From contig CM056993.1 in assembly GCA_029891345.1 (NCBI GenBank), positions 272,770,900 through 272,834,899 on the forward strand: a stretch of 64,000 nucleotides of DNA, in the 5' to 3' direction. Source of the DNA: Dryococelus australis (Eukaryota; Arthropoda; Insecta; Phasmatodea; Phasmatidae). This document shows positions 45,497-56,132 of the stretch, piece by piece. Under the pieces are notes generated by a model. That model had not been told where the DNA came from. It saw only the letters and a list, made by a program, of their open reading frames with translations, and searched no databases. Made by a program: the position numbers and the translations under genes. How positions within the stretch are numbered: position 1 is the first letter of the stretch; the number at the start of each line of letters is the position of its first letter.

Positions 45497-45576
<80 letters not shown>
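45497..45576. repeat. (AT)n microsatellite
   Basis: About 40 AT units immediately downstream of the fiber-like coding region. A shorter (TA)n recurs at about 45,857-45,895. Frames through it encode only Y and I and are meaningless. Confidence 0.97.
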
Positions 45577-45578
<2 letters not shown>

Positions 45579-45697
45579 CAATTAGATAATTATATATATA
45601 TATTTCAATTAGATAATAATCTAATTTTCTTTTCTTTTTTGGGGCATTGTACTGTTTACAAAATAATGACTGCCAATTCTAATTTACCTGATGAACT

Positions 45698-46070
45698 ATG
45701 ACTGTTATTAAAGAATCTAGTAAAATAGATTATAGTAAACCTTTTGATGTTAAGAGAGGCCATATTTTAACTTTTATAATAAAAAATATAATATCTAAAT
45801 ATGACGATAGTCTGATGACCAAAATAGGAATATTCATGAAATATAAAGTAAATGTGTATATATATATATATAATATATATATGTATATATATATATTTAT
45901 TTATTTATTTTACAATTAAATGTTTGAAGTGTAAGAAAGTCACCAAAAATAATAATATAAAAATAAAATTACAAAAAATGGAAGATTAGTTCAGAATAGC
46001 AAATGTTCAATACATAATACTAAAAATCAGCACTTTTTATAAAAAATGTTGCCCAATGTAAGATAAGGAA
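45698..46070 (+). pseudogene. Zinc-ribbon-like fragment and unassigned leader
   Basis: From 45,698 an open stretch begins MTVIKESSKIDYSKPFDVKR and degenerates into the TA repeat. At 45,925-46,040 a different frame reads CLKCKKVTKNNNIKI and, later, SKCSIHNTKKSAFF. Two Cys pairs (one Cys replaced by His) about 25 residues apart give a small zinc-ribbon layout, as I recall for DUF5679-like Polinton proteins. It lies just upstream of the integrase. Confidence 0.4.
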
Positions 46071-46073
46071 TAA

Positions 46074-46982
46074 TCAATGAATTATATACACCTTCATGAA
46101 CATTCTCCTAGAATAAAAGTAATTTCATATGGTATTGATGATTTATGGCAAATTGATTTTGTTGAAATGTACACTGGAAATTTAAAATACATATCACATA
46201 TAAATAATGGATATAAGTATATTATGACAATTATTGTTTTTTCAAAGTATGCATATGCTATACCTATTAAAGATAAAATGGCCAAAAATGTAACAAATGC
46301 TTTAGAATGTAAATTGTTGAATAGAAAACCACATGATATGCAAAGTGACAAAGGGTCCAAATTTTATAATTAAATATTTAAAGAACTTATGCAAAAATAT
46401 AACATCTATCATTAATCTACATTCTTTGAACATAAAACCAGTGTTATCGAAATATATAATCATACAATGAAGAATATAATGAAGAATAGATTTGCTTTAA
46501 ATGGTAATTATAAATAGGTAAAAGTATTAGATGATTTAGTAAAATAATACAACAATACATAACATAGAACTATAAACATGAAATCAGTTGAAGTTAATAA
46601 GAAAAATAAAAATAAATTATATCAAACATATATGATTACTGAACTGATGTATTAAATTGGTGATATTGATATATCATTGATGATATTGACTGCACTGGAA
46701 AAAATAAACAAATTTTTTAATAGGGCTATACTCATAATTGGCCAACAGAATTATTTACTATTTTCGAGGTTTTAAATTATGATGTTCTAACTTCAAACTA
46801 AAAGATACCTATGGAGAAGAAATCAAAGGTAGTTTTTATGGATATGAAATGATGAAAACTAACTACTCTGATGAATATTTGGTTGAAAATGTCTTAAAAC
46901 AATAGGTGATACAATTTATGTAAAAGAATTATGTTTTGATAATTCACATAACTCTTGGATTAATAATAGAGATGTTTTGTGA
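46074..46982 (+). pseudogene. Polinton-2 integrase
   Basis: DDE integrase core: DDLWQIDFVEM (first Asp), HINNGYKYIMTIIVFSKYAY, then DMQSDKGSKFYN (second Asp, 46,332-46,370) and, after a stop, SVIEIYNHTMKNIMKNRFAL (Glu, about 46,440-46,500). The C-terminal chromo-like tail is visible as IKGSFYGYEMM (about 46,822), YLVENVL and IYVKELCFDNSHNSWINNRD (about 46,915-46,975), ending at the stop 46,980-46,982. All three acidic residues can be located, but stops and frame changes separate them. Confidence 0.85.
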
Positions 46983-47840
46983 ATTAAATATTTTGTGAAA
47001 AGCAATATTTCTATTTAATTAATTATTTCAAATGCAACATCGTTTAACATACATAAAAAGCATTCAACGTTCATTCAATGTTCGTTCAATGCACATTTCA
47101 CCTATGGCAAGCATAATTTTCTTTATAAAAATCTACAAAAGATATAGGGATTTTTATGTCATGCCAAGTGACTTTTTTTATTGGGTTTACAAATATTTTT
47201 ATCATACCAATGACCAGATTTTAAATTTTTTCAGCCTTATTTTAGCACCTCCATAACTCCATCGGAGAAAACAATCACCTCGCCACTCTGCCTTCCTATT
47301 TTTTATTGTTTTTAGCAGAGTAGTGAAGGGCTTTTAATTTTTATTTATTTTTATTTCTTGTGCTTCCTCTCATATTTTGTAAGCACCTTACACCATATCA
47401 GAAACCCCAGCTATAAATCTGTTATATTACTAGTGTAGTATAGAGAGTCATTTTATGGGGCATGAGAAGTACAATTAAATTTGCATAAATACTAATACAT
47501 TGCTGTGTGAGCAAGAACAAGTAAAGTTTTTAGCTCAAATTTTGAATGCGTTCAGTGATAATTACATAGAGCAGGCTTCCTCACATTACAAATTATCCTC
47601 TCAACCGAGGTTTTGCACCCCGAATCTCGAGTTAGAATTCGAGCATCCTACCAAAGAGCTAATGAGGCAAAATGCATGAAAAGATAGTTATAAAGTATTT
47701 TGTAGCAACATATGTGATAATCTTCTTCCTGTTGCTAGTATATAGTGTGGCAGTTGCGGAAAAGGACAAGGAAAACTCATATACAGTTCAATTAGACAAG
47801 AGAGTTACATTATAAAATCTTTAATTTTGTTTCTGTACTT
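46983..47840. other. Unassigned insertion-like stretch with a degenerate tRNA-like segment
   Basis: About 850 bases between integrase and ATPase with less AT than its surroundings in places. No coding stretch recognised. A tRNA-like segment is at 47,597-47,669 (listed separately). The whole may be a SINE or other insertion whose ends I could not define. Confidence 0.4.
47597..47669 (-). pseudogene. tRNA-like segment (Arg-TCT-like), degenerate
   Basis: Read on the minus strand: GCCTCATTAGCTCTTTGGTA (acceptor and D-arm like, with the TRGCNNNNNGGT pattern), then CTCGA-ATTCTAA(C)-TCGAG forming an anticodon-like stem around TTCTAA, then CGGGG-TGCAAAA-CCTCG as a T-arm. D-stem pairing is poor and the acceptor does not close fully. 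This is a tRNA pseudogene or a SINE head, not a working tRNA. Confidence 0.35.
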
Positions 47841-47854
47841 CTCATTATTAATTT

Positions 47855-48440
47855 TCCTACTCAAATGTAAAATCTAAAATGACAAAACCATGTTTTTGAT
47901 TCCAACAGTTTGAACTAATCTTTTTAAATTTTTCATACGTCATGTCAACACCAAGAAAATCGTTATAAATGTGCCATAAGTTTGTTCGTCTTGTCTAAAT
48001 ATACATAGAAAGATCGTATTATCCATTACCAATTGCTTTGATACTTTTGGATAAGTTTGTGCAAAATAAAATACATCAATATTGTTGTGTCTTCCATTGT
48101 AAAATATTCATGAGTGAAATCCTGATTGCCTAAAATGGCATCATCAAATATAACTAGAGAATCATTTTCACATTGATAAAAGGGAATCATTTCATAACTT
48201 TGATTACAAAAGAAAGCTGTTTCTCATTAAACTTTTTGGATATGGCATAAAAATCATTTGTAACTGAATATATATTGGTTGATTTAATCTTTTTTAAAAT
48301 ACATACAATTTATTAAAATATGACTATCCTGTCATAAATAAAGATTATTATCAAATTGGTTTTTCCATTATTTCTCAGACCAACTATTATAGATCTAATG
48401 TTATTGGGCAATAATTCGACATTCTTTTTTTTAGAATTTT
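47855..48440 (-). pseudogene. Polinton-2 packaging ATPase
   Basis: The minus strand reads LLPNNIRSIIVGLRNNGKTN (about 48,355-48,415), a Walker A-like segment, where the Polinton-1 copy has SGPSSCGKT. The C-terminal part reads LWHIYNDFLGVDMTYEKFKK, then a CWNQKHGFVI segment (about 47,885-47,985), closely parallel to HIYNDHVLGDITFTKFK in Polinton-1. The middle is scrambled by frame changes. Divergent from the penton-like gene, which starts about 70 bases away. Confidence 0.7.
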
Positions 48441-48509
48441 CATCATAATTAAAACACAGACACCCCAATCAACTTTTTCATTTGATATAGTATATTATTT
48501 GAATAATAA

Positions 48510-49230
48510 ATGGATAGTAAAGTATTTAAGTTAACAAATAATAGTTCTGTACTAAATAAAGAGTTTCATTATGATATCATTCATCAAAATAAATCGATTG
48601 CATTGATTAGTTTTCATAATGTAGAAAACAATACAATAACAATTGAAAAATTGAGTGCTGCTGTTGATAAAAAAAATGAAGTTATAACTATTCCTATAAG
48701 TCAATGTGATATCGAATAATTAAAAGAAACTATAAATTCATTTGAACCATTTTCGACTGATAAAATTGAATTAACCTCAGAGAGTGTGAAAAACAGAATA
48801 TTAATTAAATCTATGTTTTTAATTGAATATCATGATATATTATCCTATATTCTTGGTTTTGAAAGAAATATGACTATTGAAAAAGAAAGAATTGTGGCAG
48901 GTACCAAATTACCTAATTTCAATCCATTTAAAGCAATAAATGTTCACTATAATTTGACATATGGAATGTTTATAAAATATGATGAATCAAATAATTTAGA
49001 AACATATAATATCTAGTTTGTCACCAAAAACTATTTTTGAATTCAGAGATTCTATTTTTCACAAGCCACCAAATCCAATTTTTTATAAAATAAATAATGA
49101 ATACTTTAATCATATTGTTTTAGATATTAGAAATTAAAATGGAAAACTAATTGATTTTGATAGTGCTGATATGAATATTGATTTAGAAACTAAAAATGTC
49201 AAAAATATTACAAATTTTATGAATCCTTGA
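48510..49230 (+). pseudogene. Polinton-2 penton-like minor capsid protein
   Basis: Begins MDSKVFKLTNNSSVLNKEFH. Landmarks include KSIALISFHNVENNTITIEK, NEVITIPISQCDIE, a LSYILGFERNMTIEKERIVA segment (the GF/LLGF motif of this family, about 48,838-48,900), then NPFKAINVHYNLTYGMFIKY, SIFHKPPNPIFYKIN and finally HIVLDIRN-NGKLIDFDSADM before a stop at 49,228. The order corresponds to the Polinton minor capsid protein, ending like the VDQDGKLINFR segment of Polinton-1. Only two or three breaks (48,718, 49,014 and 49,137), so it is one of the best-preserved genes here. Confidence 0.7.
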
Positions 49231-49265
49231 AATGTTTATAATATAATATTACATTAGAAAATTAA

Positions 49266-52200
49266 TTAAAATTTAACTTTATTTTGATAACCATATGGTA
49301 TTGTATATATTTTATTTTTTAGTATAAACCTTTTGTTATAATGATTTAATGCTGTTTTATTAACATAAACTGTATACATTTTGTGTTTTTCACTTCTTAT
49401 TAAATTCATTGTTCTATATTCTATTTTCTCAACAAAAAAACATTTCTTATAGTGTTCAAGTGTAATTCTCTTGCTAACAACACACTTCTTTACACATTTT
49501 GCTAAATTATTTTTTTATTATCTAGTCTACATGCATACAATTTTGCTCTTAAACTAACAAATTCACTCATTATTTTGCCATTATATTTGTCTTTCATTTT
49601 TCGTAAAACTTTTTATTTATTTGAGGAATGTAATAAATATTATAATTTGGATAATTACTTGTGTCAAATTTATCTAACATTGTCTTCACATCATCAATAA
49701 AAAAATTCTGTTTTTATGTTATAAATATATGAATTGTTATATTAACAGCAAAATCAATTTTATCATCATATTTTGGTTTCATTACTTTATAATGAAAATT
49801 GTACATAATTTCTTTTGATATGTCCAAAATAAACATACCCACCTAAATAGGCTTAGTAAAATATATCTCTGATTTATTCACACATATAGCTGCAAAGTTC
49901 TGATTAAATATATTACTTTTCTTTAAATTTGCTTTTGCTACTGATTTATCACAGACTTCATAATTTGAGATCAGTCTTATATCTACTCTATTCCTTATAT
50001 TTTCCAAAGTTTTACCAAACACAGAATTATTCATTAATTTATAAACATCTTTATCAAAGTCATTTAGCATTAGTTTTCATCTGTGTATTTAAATCTATAT
50101 ACTTCTTCAACAAATTAGACTGATTAAACTTTAATAATATATGTATTTTAGTAAGTTTTAATGCATTATTTAGACACTGTTTCAAATTATGATAGTGTAT
50201 TACATACTTTTGTTTGTTATATAAAGTTATTAATAAGTTAGATTGATTAGTTTTTTTCAATTATCCTATTTTCTGGGCAAAATAGATCTTTAAGCAATTT
50301 ATGCAATTTTTGTGGATATTCTAAATCAACTTCTAATGTGTATCCATGTTTAGAATCATCATTAAGATTGAATAAATTTTTTGCGAAAATATATCTAATT
50401 TATAGTCTTGATAAGTAAGACAATTCAAAACTGCCATATGGTAAATATTGAGACATTGTCCAACCATATTAATAATTTGCATTGAAATATGCTAAATAAT
50501 TAGACTCTTGATTTGAATTAAAATCTTCTAAATATTTATTACTTGCTTTTTCATATTGTTTGCAACAATGTGATATTCCACCTCTAATTCCTTTTTATCA
50601 TTAAATTCATATCATAATTATGTAATAAATCTAATGGTGTTTAGTCACTTTTAACTTTTCATCCCATGATAATCCTGGTGCTGTAAAATTCCATGCAGGA
50701 TCTATATCATATTCATTTATACACCTATTTCTAAATTTTTCAAATATACCTGCTAAAAATAATGCATCACTTTTCCAATATGTCATGATATTTCCCAACA
50801 TTTTTCATATTAAATTGATCCCATGCACATTTTGCATGTTCATATTCATCATCACTTATGTTAGATTCATTTAATTTATTGTAAAATTCACTTTTGAGTG
50901 GAAGTTCTGTTTCTTCAAATTTTTTCCAACAACCAAATAATCGCATGGATAAACACCCTTTCTAATAACTAAATCTTCTTTATCTTTTGGAAAATTCTTT
51001 TGTCTATGTTTCATTTCATCTTTGGTTAAATTAGATGATAATTTATATATACTACTGCCAAAAAATTTTAGTGTCTATAAATCCAATTTTTAAATTTTCT
51101 GTCTTTTTCTCAAAACTAATATATTTTTCTTCATTATATGCAATTAAATCTATATGTTTAAAATCATATACTAGTCTTTAACAAATAAATGGGCAACATA
51201 ACCACCTAAATTATAAAAATCAATTGGAACAAAATGGGGTTTTATTAAATATATGTTACGATTATTACATGTTGGATTAATACATTTTCCAGTTATATTA
51301 TCATGATGATGTACTTTTTTATTTTTCTCTATATATTCGCATTCGCAAACAGTACAGTTTTGATATTTATTACATATTTTTATTTCTTCTTTTGTTAATG
51401 TACGCATTGGATAAGTTTGTGAATATATTTCACCAATTTTTTCTACTTATTTTTTCATTAATTCTAAATTTTTACGTGCATTTGAACCTCGATATACAAC
51501 TGGAGTATTATTATCTGCATAATTACATACAATATAATAACAAAAACCAGAAGCTTTGTATAGCTGATATTTCATTGTATATGATTCATCATTCAACTTT
51601 AAATGAATAGTTTTTATTTGCCCATTAGTATGTTTATATCTTTCTTTACTCATTTATTTACAAAAATCAATATGATCCTCTGTTAAAACTGGGTATTTTT
51701 TGATTAATTGAATTCTTTTATTTCTCTTGGATTTGGAATAACTGTTGATATTTTATTCAATATTGATTCAACATCTGTGTATATTGAAAAAGAAACTTCC
51801 ATTGCATGTGTAATATTTATAAATTTTATTTGTTGACTTTTAAAAGGTTAAGTTATTCTTACTGATTCATTTTTAGAACAGACTTCTGTGTGTTTATTTA
51901 ATCTTTCTTGAGAATAAAATAATTGAATACACATATCGCTTATATAAGTATTACTTTTATGTTTATTTTTTTGTGCAGAAAGCAACTTTGACAAATCTTT
52001 TATACAACAATAATGTGCACTGTTTTCATCATCGAATTCATTAAAATAAAGTAAATTTGTATGCATGTCCTTTTTATGTTTTGAATGTTTTAATGGATAC
52101 ACATTTCCCCAATCATCTATAGAGTATAGATTTATAGATGTGTTAATTAGATTTTATATTTTTGGTATATCATTAATTTTGATAGGATATTCATATTTTT

Positions 52201-53187
52201 CTATTACTTAATCAACATTAAGCTCAACATTCTTATATTTACTAACTATATCCGAATTTTTGTTTCCTGGAAACAATGCAGACTTTATTCCCCAAAGAAA
52301 ATATTTTTTATTATCATTGTTCACAGTAATACATGCTTTTTTATTCTTAATCATTTCTGGTAGATCAAAATATGATGCTCCATTTAATGTATTATACTTA
52401 TTTATTGCTAATTGTATTCTAGTTATTCTATCTAAAGTCCATCCTGAGCCTCTTTATTGGAATTCAGATAATTGAGTAAGTTATTCTTGTTTTATAATTG
52501 TATAAGTCTTTATAATTTTTCCTTCATTAAATTATATGACTGAAAGTAAATAAATCTACTTGAATATTCTCTTGCTTGTGACAATTACTATATAATTTAC
52601 TGCTAGTTTTCAGCCCTTAAAATGTTCTAAAATTATCATGTATTACCTTAAAAACCTTATTTTTCACAGAAGTTAAAAATTGATTAGGCTGTACTAAATT
52701 AAAGGAATTCTCAATGTTATAAGTTGATATTCTACCTTTAAAACCATGATTAAGTATGCAATTTTTATTGCTTCTTGTATTTCTTTGGCTTATGAATACA
52801 TTAGTAGAATTAGGGAATATTTATTTTAATTCTTTTGTATCTTGCTCATATAATTCATTGATAATATATAAAGTTAAATTTGGAAAATTCGATTTTGTTA
52901 ATTGAATACTCTTATTTCTAGGCTTTACAAATATATTATTAGAGAAAGGAAATATTTTCTTTAATTCCTTTTTATTTTGTTTATATATTTCTTTGTTATT
53001 AACATTTGAAAAATTTAGATTTCTAAAATTCCATTTTGTTGATCGAATTAAAATTAATGGTATAATAAATATATTCAAATCCACTTTGTGTAATTGTACC
53101 AATATTTAATTTTAGATTCTCTACCTATAAATCTCAACTCCCGCAATCTCTTTTCACTCAACTCAACTGTTAGATTGTTCGTTGCCA
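49266..53187 (-). pseudogene. Polinton-2 protein-primed DNA polymerase B
   Basis: Long gene on the minus strand from ATG 53,187 (MATNNLTVELSEKRLRELRF) to a stop at 49,266. Landmarks in order: KGRISTYNIENSFNLVQPNQ (about 52,700), KKYFLWGIKSALFPGN (about 52,265-52,310), YPLKHSKHKKDMHTNLLYF (52,045-52,100), CYYIVCNYADN (51,520-51,550), a zinc-like region CTVCECEY...CINPTCNN, then VPIDFYNLGGYVAHLF (exonuclease region, about 51,180-51,225), VDLEYPQKLHKLLKDL (motif A region, about 50,280-50,325), [18 protein letters not shown] (50,145-50,200) and KLMNNSVFGKTLEN (motif B, about 49,995-50,035). The catalytic DTDS motif expected near 49,740-49,765 is not intact. Many stops. In a live element this enzyme would copy the genome by protein priming. 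Confidence 0.85.
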
Positions 53188-53442
53188 TTATTATTGTTTT
53201 ATTTACTAAGAAAAAAATTAATAAGGTTGAAAAAATAACGATAAAAAATTACTCTAAATAAATCGATAAAAAGTGTTTGAATTATTGGCAACTATGAAAT
53301 TGTTTTTAGGAACAAAATTTTAATATCATTATAAAGAAATCGTTTTTAACTATTTAACCATTTAACTATTTAAATATTTGACTTCTTGTTATGTTGCTAT
53401 TTCTTGCTGAAACCTTTTTTAAATATTGATGTATATTTGTCC

Positions 53443-53798
53443 TTAGAAATTTTTATGAGGAGAAAATAATTTTATAGATTTATTCTCTTTACATGCTGTA
53501 CATGTTTTTGTTGGATAATTACCATTTTGAATTTCATTTTGAATATCTACTTTTGTATTGTGTGTTTTAGTATTTTTATATCTTTTGAGATCTAGATTTA
53601 AAATATATTTTCCAAATTCGCATAATACTCTCTCCTTATTTAACTTATTATGCTTTTTTTTTTTTACATATATTCACTGAAACATTTTTTACATGTGTTA
53701 ATATGCTTATCTTATGTATGTCTATGTGATGCAAAACTTTCTATGTTTACTACTTCACCACACTTGTTACGTTGTTTAGATATGGTATTATTTTCCAT
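53443..53798 (-). pseudogene. Polinton-2 small zinc-binding protein
   Basis: ATG at 53,798 begins MENNTISKQRNKCGEVVNIE; then HINTCKKCFSEYM. After a frame change follow YPTKTCTACKENKSIKLF and a stop near 53,443. Two CxxC-type pairs in each half suggest two small zinc fingers of the CxxCG-F...C..C type. Lies between PolB and the right end repeat; an 11-base A run (T on plus, about 53,656) probably causes the frameshift. Function unknown. Confidence 0.4.
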
Positions 53799-53869
53799 CT
53801 TTATTTTTAAGGAAATACATATTTTTTATTTGTTTTATTTACTTATTAATTTTTTTACAAATAATACAA

Positions 53870-54166
53870 AAACTAGAATATCTGCTTAAAAAGTCGAACA
53901 ATTCAGTTGAATTGACTAAACTACAAGACCTAGAACAAAATATTAAGTAAGTTGCTAGTGAATTTCAATTTTATAAATCTAAATTTGGGAGAAAAGTTAG
54001 TTGTCTTATAGATGGTAAATATAAAATTACCTTACCAGATCATTATGTTAATATGTTTGACAAAAATTCTTTATTATTAATAAATGACAGACAAGTTTTT
54101 ATAAAATATAAAGGTTTAAAAGAAATCAAAGATGGAAAAACTATTCCTGATTTAGAATTCTCATAA
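53870..54166 (+). pseudogene. Polinton-2 unknown protein, C-terminal fragment
   Basis: After a stop at 53,950, an open stretch reads FGRKVSCLIDGKYKITLPDH, then YVNMFDKNSLLLINDRQVFI, and ends at 54,164-54,166. Beta-rich appearance; no family recognised. It lies next to the right end repeat on the opposite strand to PolB. Confidence 0.35.
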
Positions 54167-54204
54167 AAATGTACATATTCTATTATTTTGAATCTTTCAA
54201 TTAT

Positions 54205-54527
54205 CTGTTGTAATATTTCATTTAATTGTAGCTTAAATTTAATTGTTTTTAGCCTAAGGCTTGCTGTTTTTTAAATTGACACAAAGTCTGCTCGACTGTT
54301 TTTGAAAAAGTGGTAAATTTTCTTGCTTTTGGGGCATAATTGCTTGATTTTGGAGTAAAATTCCTTGATTTTGGGGATCGAAAATTAAGGTCAAATGAGA
54401 CTTCTAACAACGTGAAAAAGTTGCTTGAAAGCGAGAAATTTACTCGATTTTTCGGTTAAATTGCTTGATTTTGAGCATTTTTTGGATTTTGTGCTAGGTT
54501 AGCCAGAGCCCGCATTTCCTATCTACT
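54205..54527. repeat. Right terminal inverted repeat of Polinton-2
   Basis: Inverted copy of 38,956-39,312 without the A run. Contains the same TTGATTTTGG-type units (complement of CAAAATCAA) and the partner of the CTCGCTTTCAAGCA segment. Confidence 0.9.
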
Positions 54528-54939
54528 CATTACATTTCGTAAATCGTGTGTGCTTTTCTTCCGAACGTTAGTTCACATGTTTTTATACAACATACCATTG
54601 GGCCTGCTCGAAACTTAACTTTAATTCTGAGAAAAATACATGCCATCTGATATTAACTTTTTCTGATGAATTTATAGGTTTTACATCCTATCGGGGGGGG
54701 GGGGGGGGGGGGAGGAACACCACCGCGTAAATGCAAGGGTGCAACTATTGCGCGGGGACATTTAAATACGATAAAGTAAAAATTGAATAATAAGGCTACA
54801 AGGACAAAATCGGGGACATTTAGCAGCCGGGGACAGTGCTTCACAATCCGGGACTTTCCCCGGAAATCGGAGTCTTCTGGTCACTCAACACACATCCCCC
54901 GCCTTTGCTTACGTGAGACACTGAGACGAAAACATTTTC
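54528..54939. other. Intergenic DNA with a 20-base G run
   Basis: G homopolymer at about 54,693-54,712. No coding stretch. CCGGGACTTTCCCCGG at 54,848-54,863 is a short near-palindrome. Confidence 0.6.
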
Positions 54940-55050
54940 GTGGTAATTATTTGTAATAAATGAAGAAATTATAATAATTAGCTTTTTTAATTAGGACTTC
55001 CATCCCTTAACGGGCCTGGATTACCCGCTGACATTGAGAAAACTGTAACA
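54940..55050 (+). repeat. 3' end fragment of a gypsy LTR related to 4,749-8,407
   Basis: GAAATTATAATAATTAG, ATTAGGACTTCCATCCCTTAAC and a TGTAACA end match the last 110 bases of the 3' LTR at 8,407 in order. It is followed by ATAT, as is the 3' LTR. The rest of the LTR is missing. Confidence 0.65.
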
Positions 55051-55879
55051 ATATTTGTAGGCGCAATGCTATCAAGCCTATCTGATAATTCTAGATTATT
55101 ATTCTCTTGGAAAGATTAATCATATTATAAAATAACATTGATTTTTCCCGCAGTTTCTTCTTTTCCATTAACTAATCGTAGTGTTTGATACAGTGGCGAA
55201 ACAAGTCTCCATTTTAGGAAGGAAGACGCTATTAGGCAGCCTCCTAAGGGGAGGGGGTGCTTATGATAATTTTGCTTTTCTTATAAATTCCTTTGTGATG
55301 CAATCAAAACCTAAATATAAATGCTATATGAATGTAGTTAGCACTAGGTATAATCTATAAATATATTATAAAATTGAATTAGATATTGTATACAATATAT
55401 TAACGTATCTCGGTGAACGATAACGTTTCGGACGCCCATTTGCTCTGATTCTGGCGTCTCTAATAAATTTTACCGTAGTTGTTGCGCCGCTGGATTGGGT
55501 AATAATAGTATAAGTATTCAAATTATTATGAGTTTCAAAAATATATTTTGTTGTATTTTTATGAATCAATCGTTTTTATATTTTGTCTGATTTCACGTCG
55601 GTTGTATTTTTATTATCTTCGTTTCTGTTAATGTACACATTTTACCATTTTTAAACTTTAAGTATTAATATAGCGAGATGTGTAACGTAAGACACCTAAA
55701 CTGTAATAATACAATTCACATTCAATTAATAAGCAAATAGTATATTAAAATCATATTCTAGTGAAGCCGAAGACTGAGTGACTCAGGCAAGACCGATGCA
55801 AAAACAAATTCTGATATTCACCAATTCTGTCCACTTACATGGTTCAGAATCTGATCTGGTTTTCCCATCCCAATTTTCT
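55051..55879. other. Intergenic DNA without recognised features
   Basis: A 67-residue minus-strand frame at 55,366-55,569 with a basic end (RIRANGRPKRYRSPRYVN) has no recognisable domain. Confidence 0.4.
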
Positions 55880-56132
55880 GCTCCGGGACTGCGGTGGCTG
55901 AGCGGTTAGACTGCTCGAACTGGGTTTAGTCCCCGGCCGGTTTACTTCCGGTTTTCGCAAGTGGGAATCGTGCCGGACGATATCGCTGGTAGGCGGGTTT
56001 TCTTGGAGATATCCCGTTTCCGCTTTTCTTGCAATCCGACGCTTCTCCATTCTCACCTCATTTCCTCATCCTCGGCTCTCAAGACCTCGTTGTTAAAGCC
56101 GCCCAAATTTCTCAACTCAACTCAACAACTCA
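55880..56132 (+). repeat. tRNA-derived SINE, copy 1
   Basis: A tRNA-like head with a good A box (TGGCTGAGCGGTTAGACTG, about 55,891) and a degenerate B box (GGGTTTAGTCCCC). This is followed by a body (GGGAATCGTGCCGGACGAT, TTTTCTTGGAGATATCCCGT, CTCACCTC, CGGCTCTCA) and a (CTCAA)n tail at 56,111-56,128. The body matches copy 2 at 60,650-60,935 in the opposite orientation. Confidence 0.85.

Larger units (their letters stand above)
38956..54527. mobile_element. Polinton-2 (Maverick / adintovirus-like), complete ends, 15.6 kb
   Basis: Bounded by the 6-bp duplication CATTAC (38,950-38,955 and 54,528-54,533), as expected for Polintons. Both ends begin AGTAGA(G/T)AGGAAATGCGGG read inward. It contains relics of nearly every Polinton core gene: major capsid, DUF8207-like, PLA2-like, core-like, protease, fiber-like, integrase, ATPase, penton-like and PolB. 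All have stops or frameshifts, so the copy is a fossil. Gene order differs from Polinton-1, so the two are separate lineages. Confidence 0.92.

Noticed and set aside
45316-45701. Frames with long YIYIYI runs
   Set aside because: The YI part is translation of the AT microsatellite; only the part before 45,490 belongs to the fiber-like gene.
47597-47669. Functional tRNA gene
   Set aside because: D-stem does not pair and the acceptor is imperfect; kept only as a degenerate tRNA-like segment.
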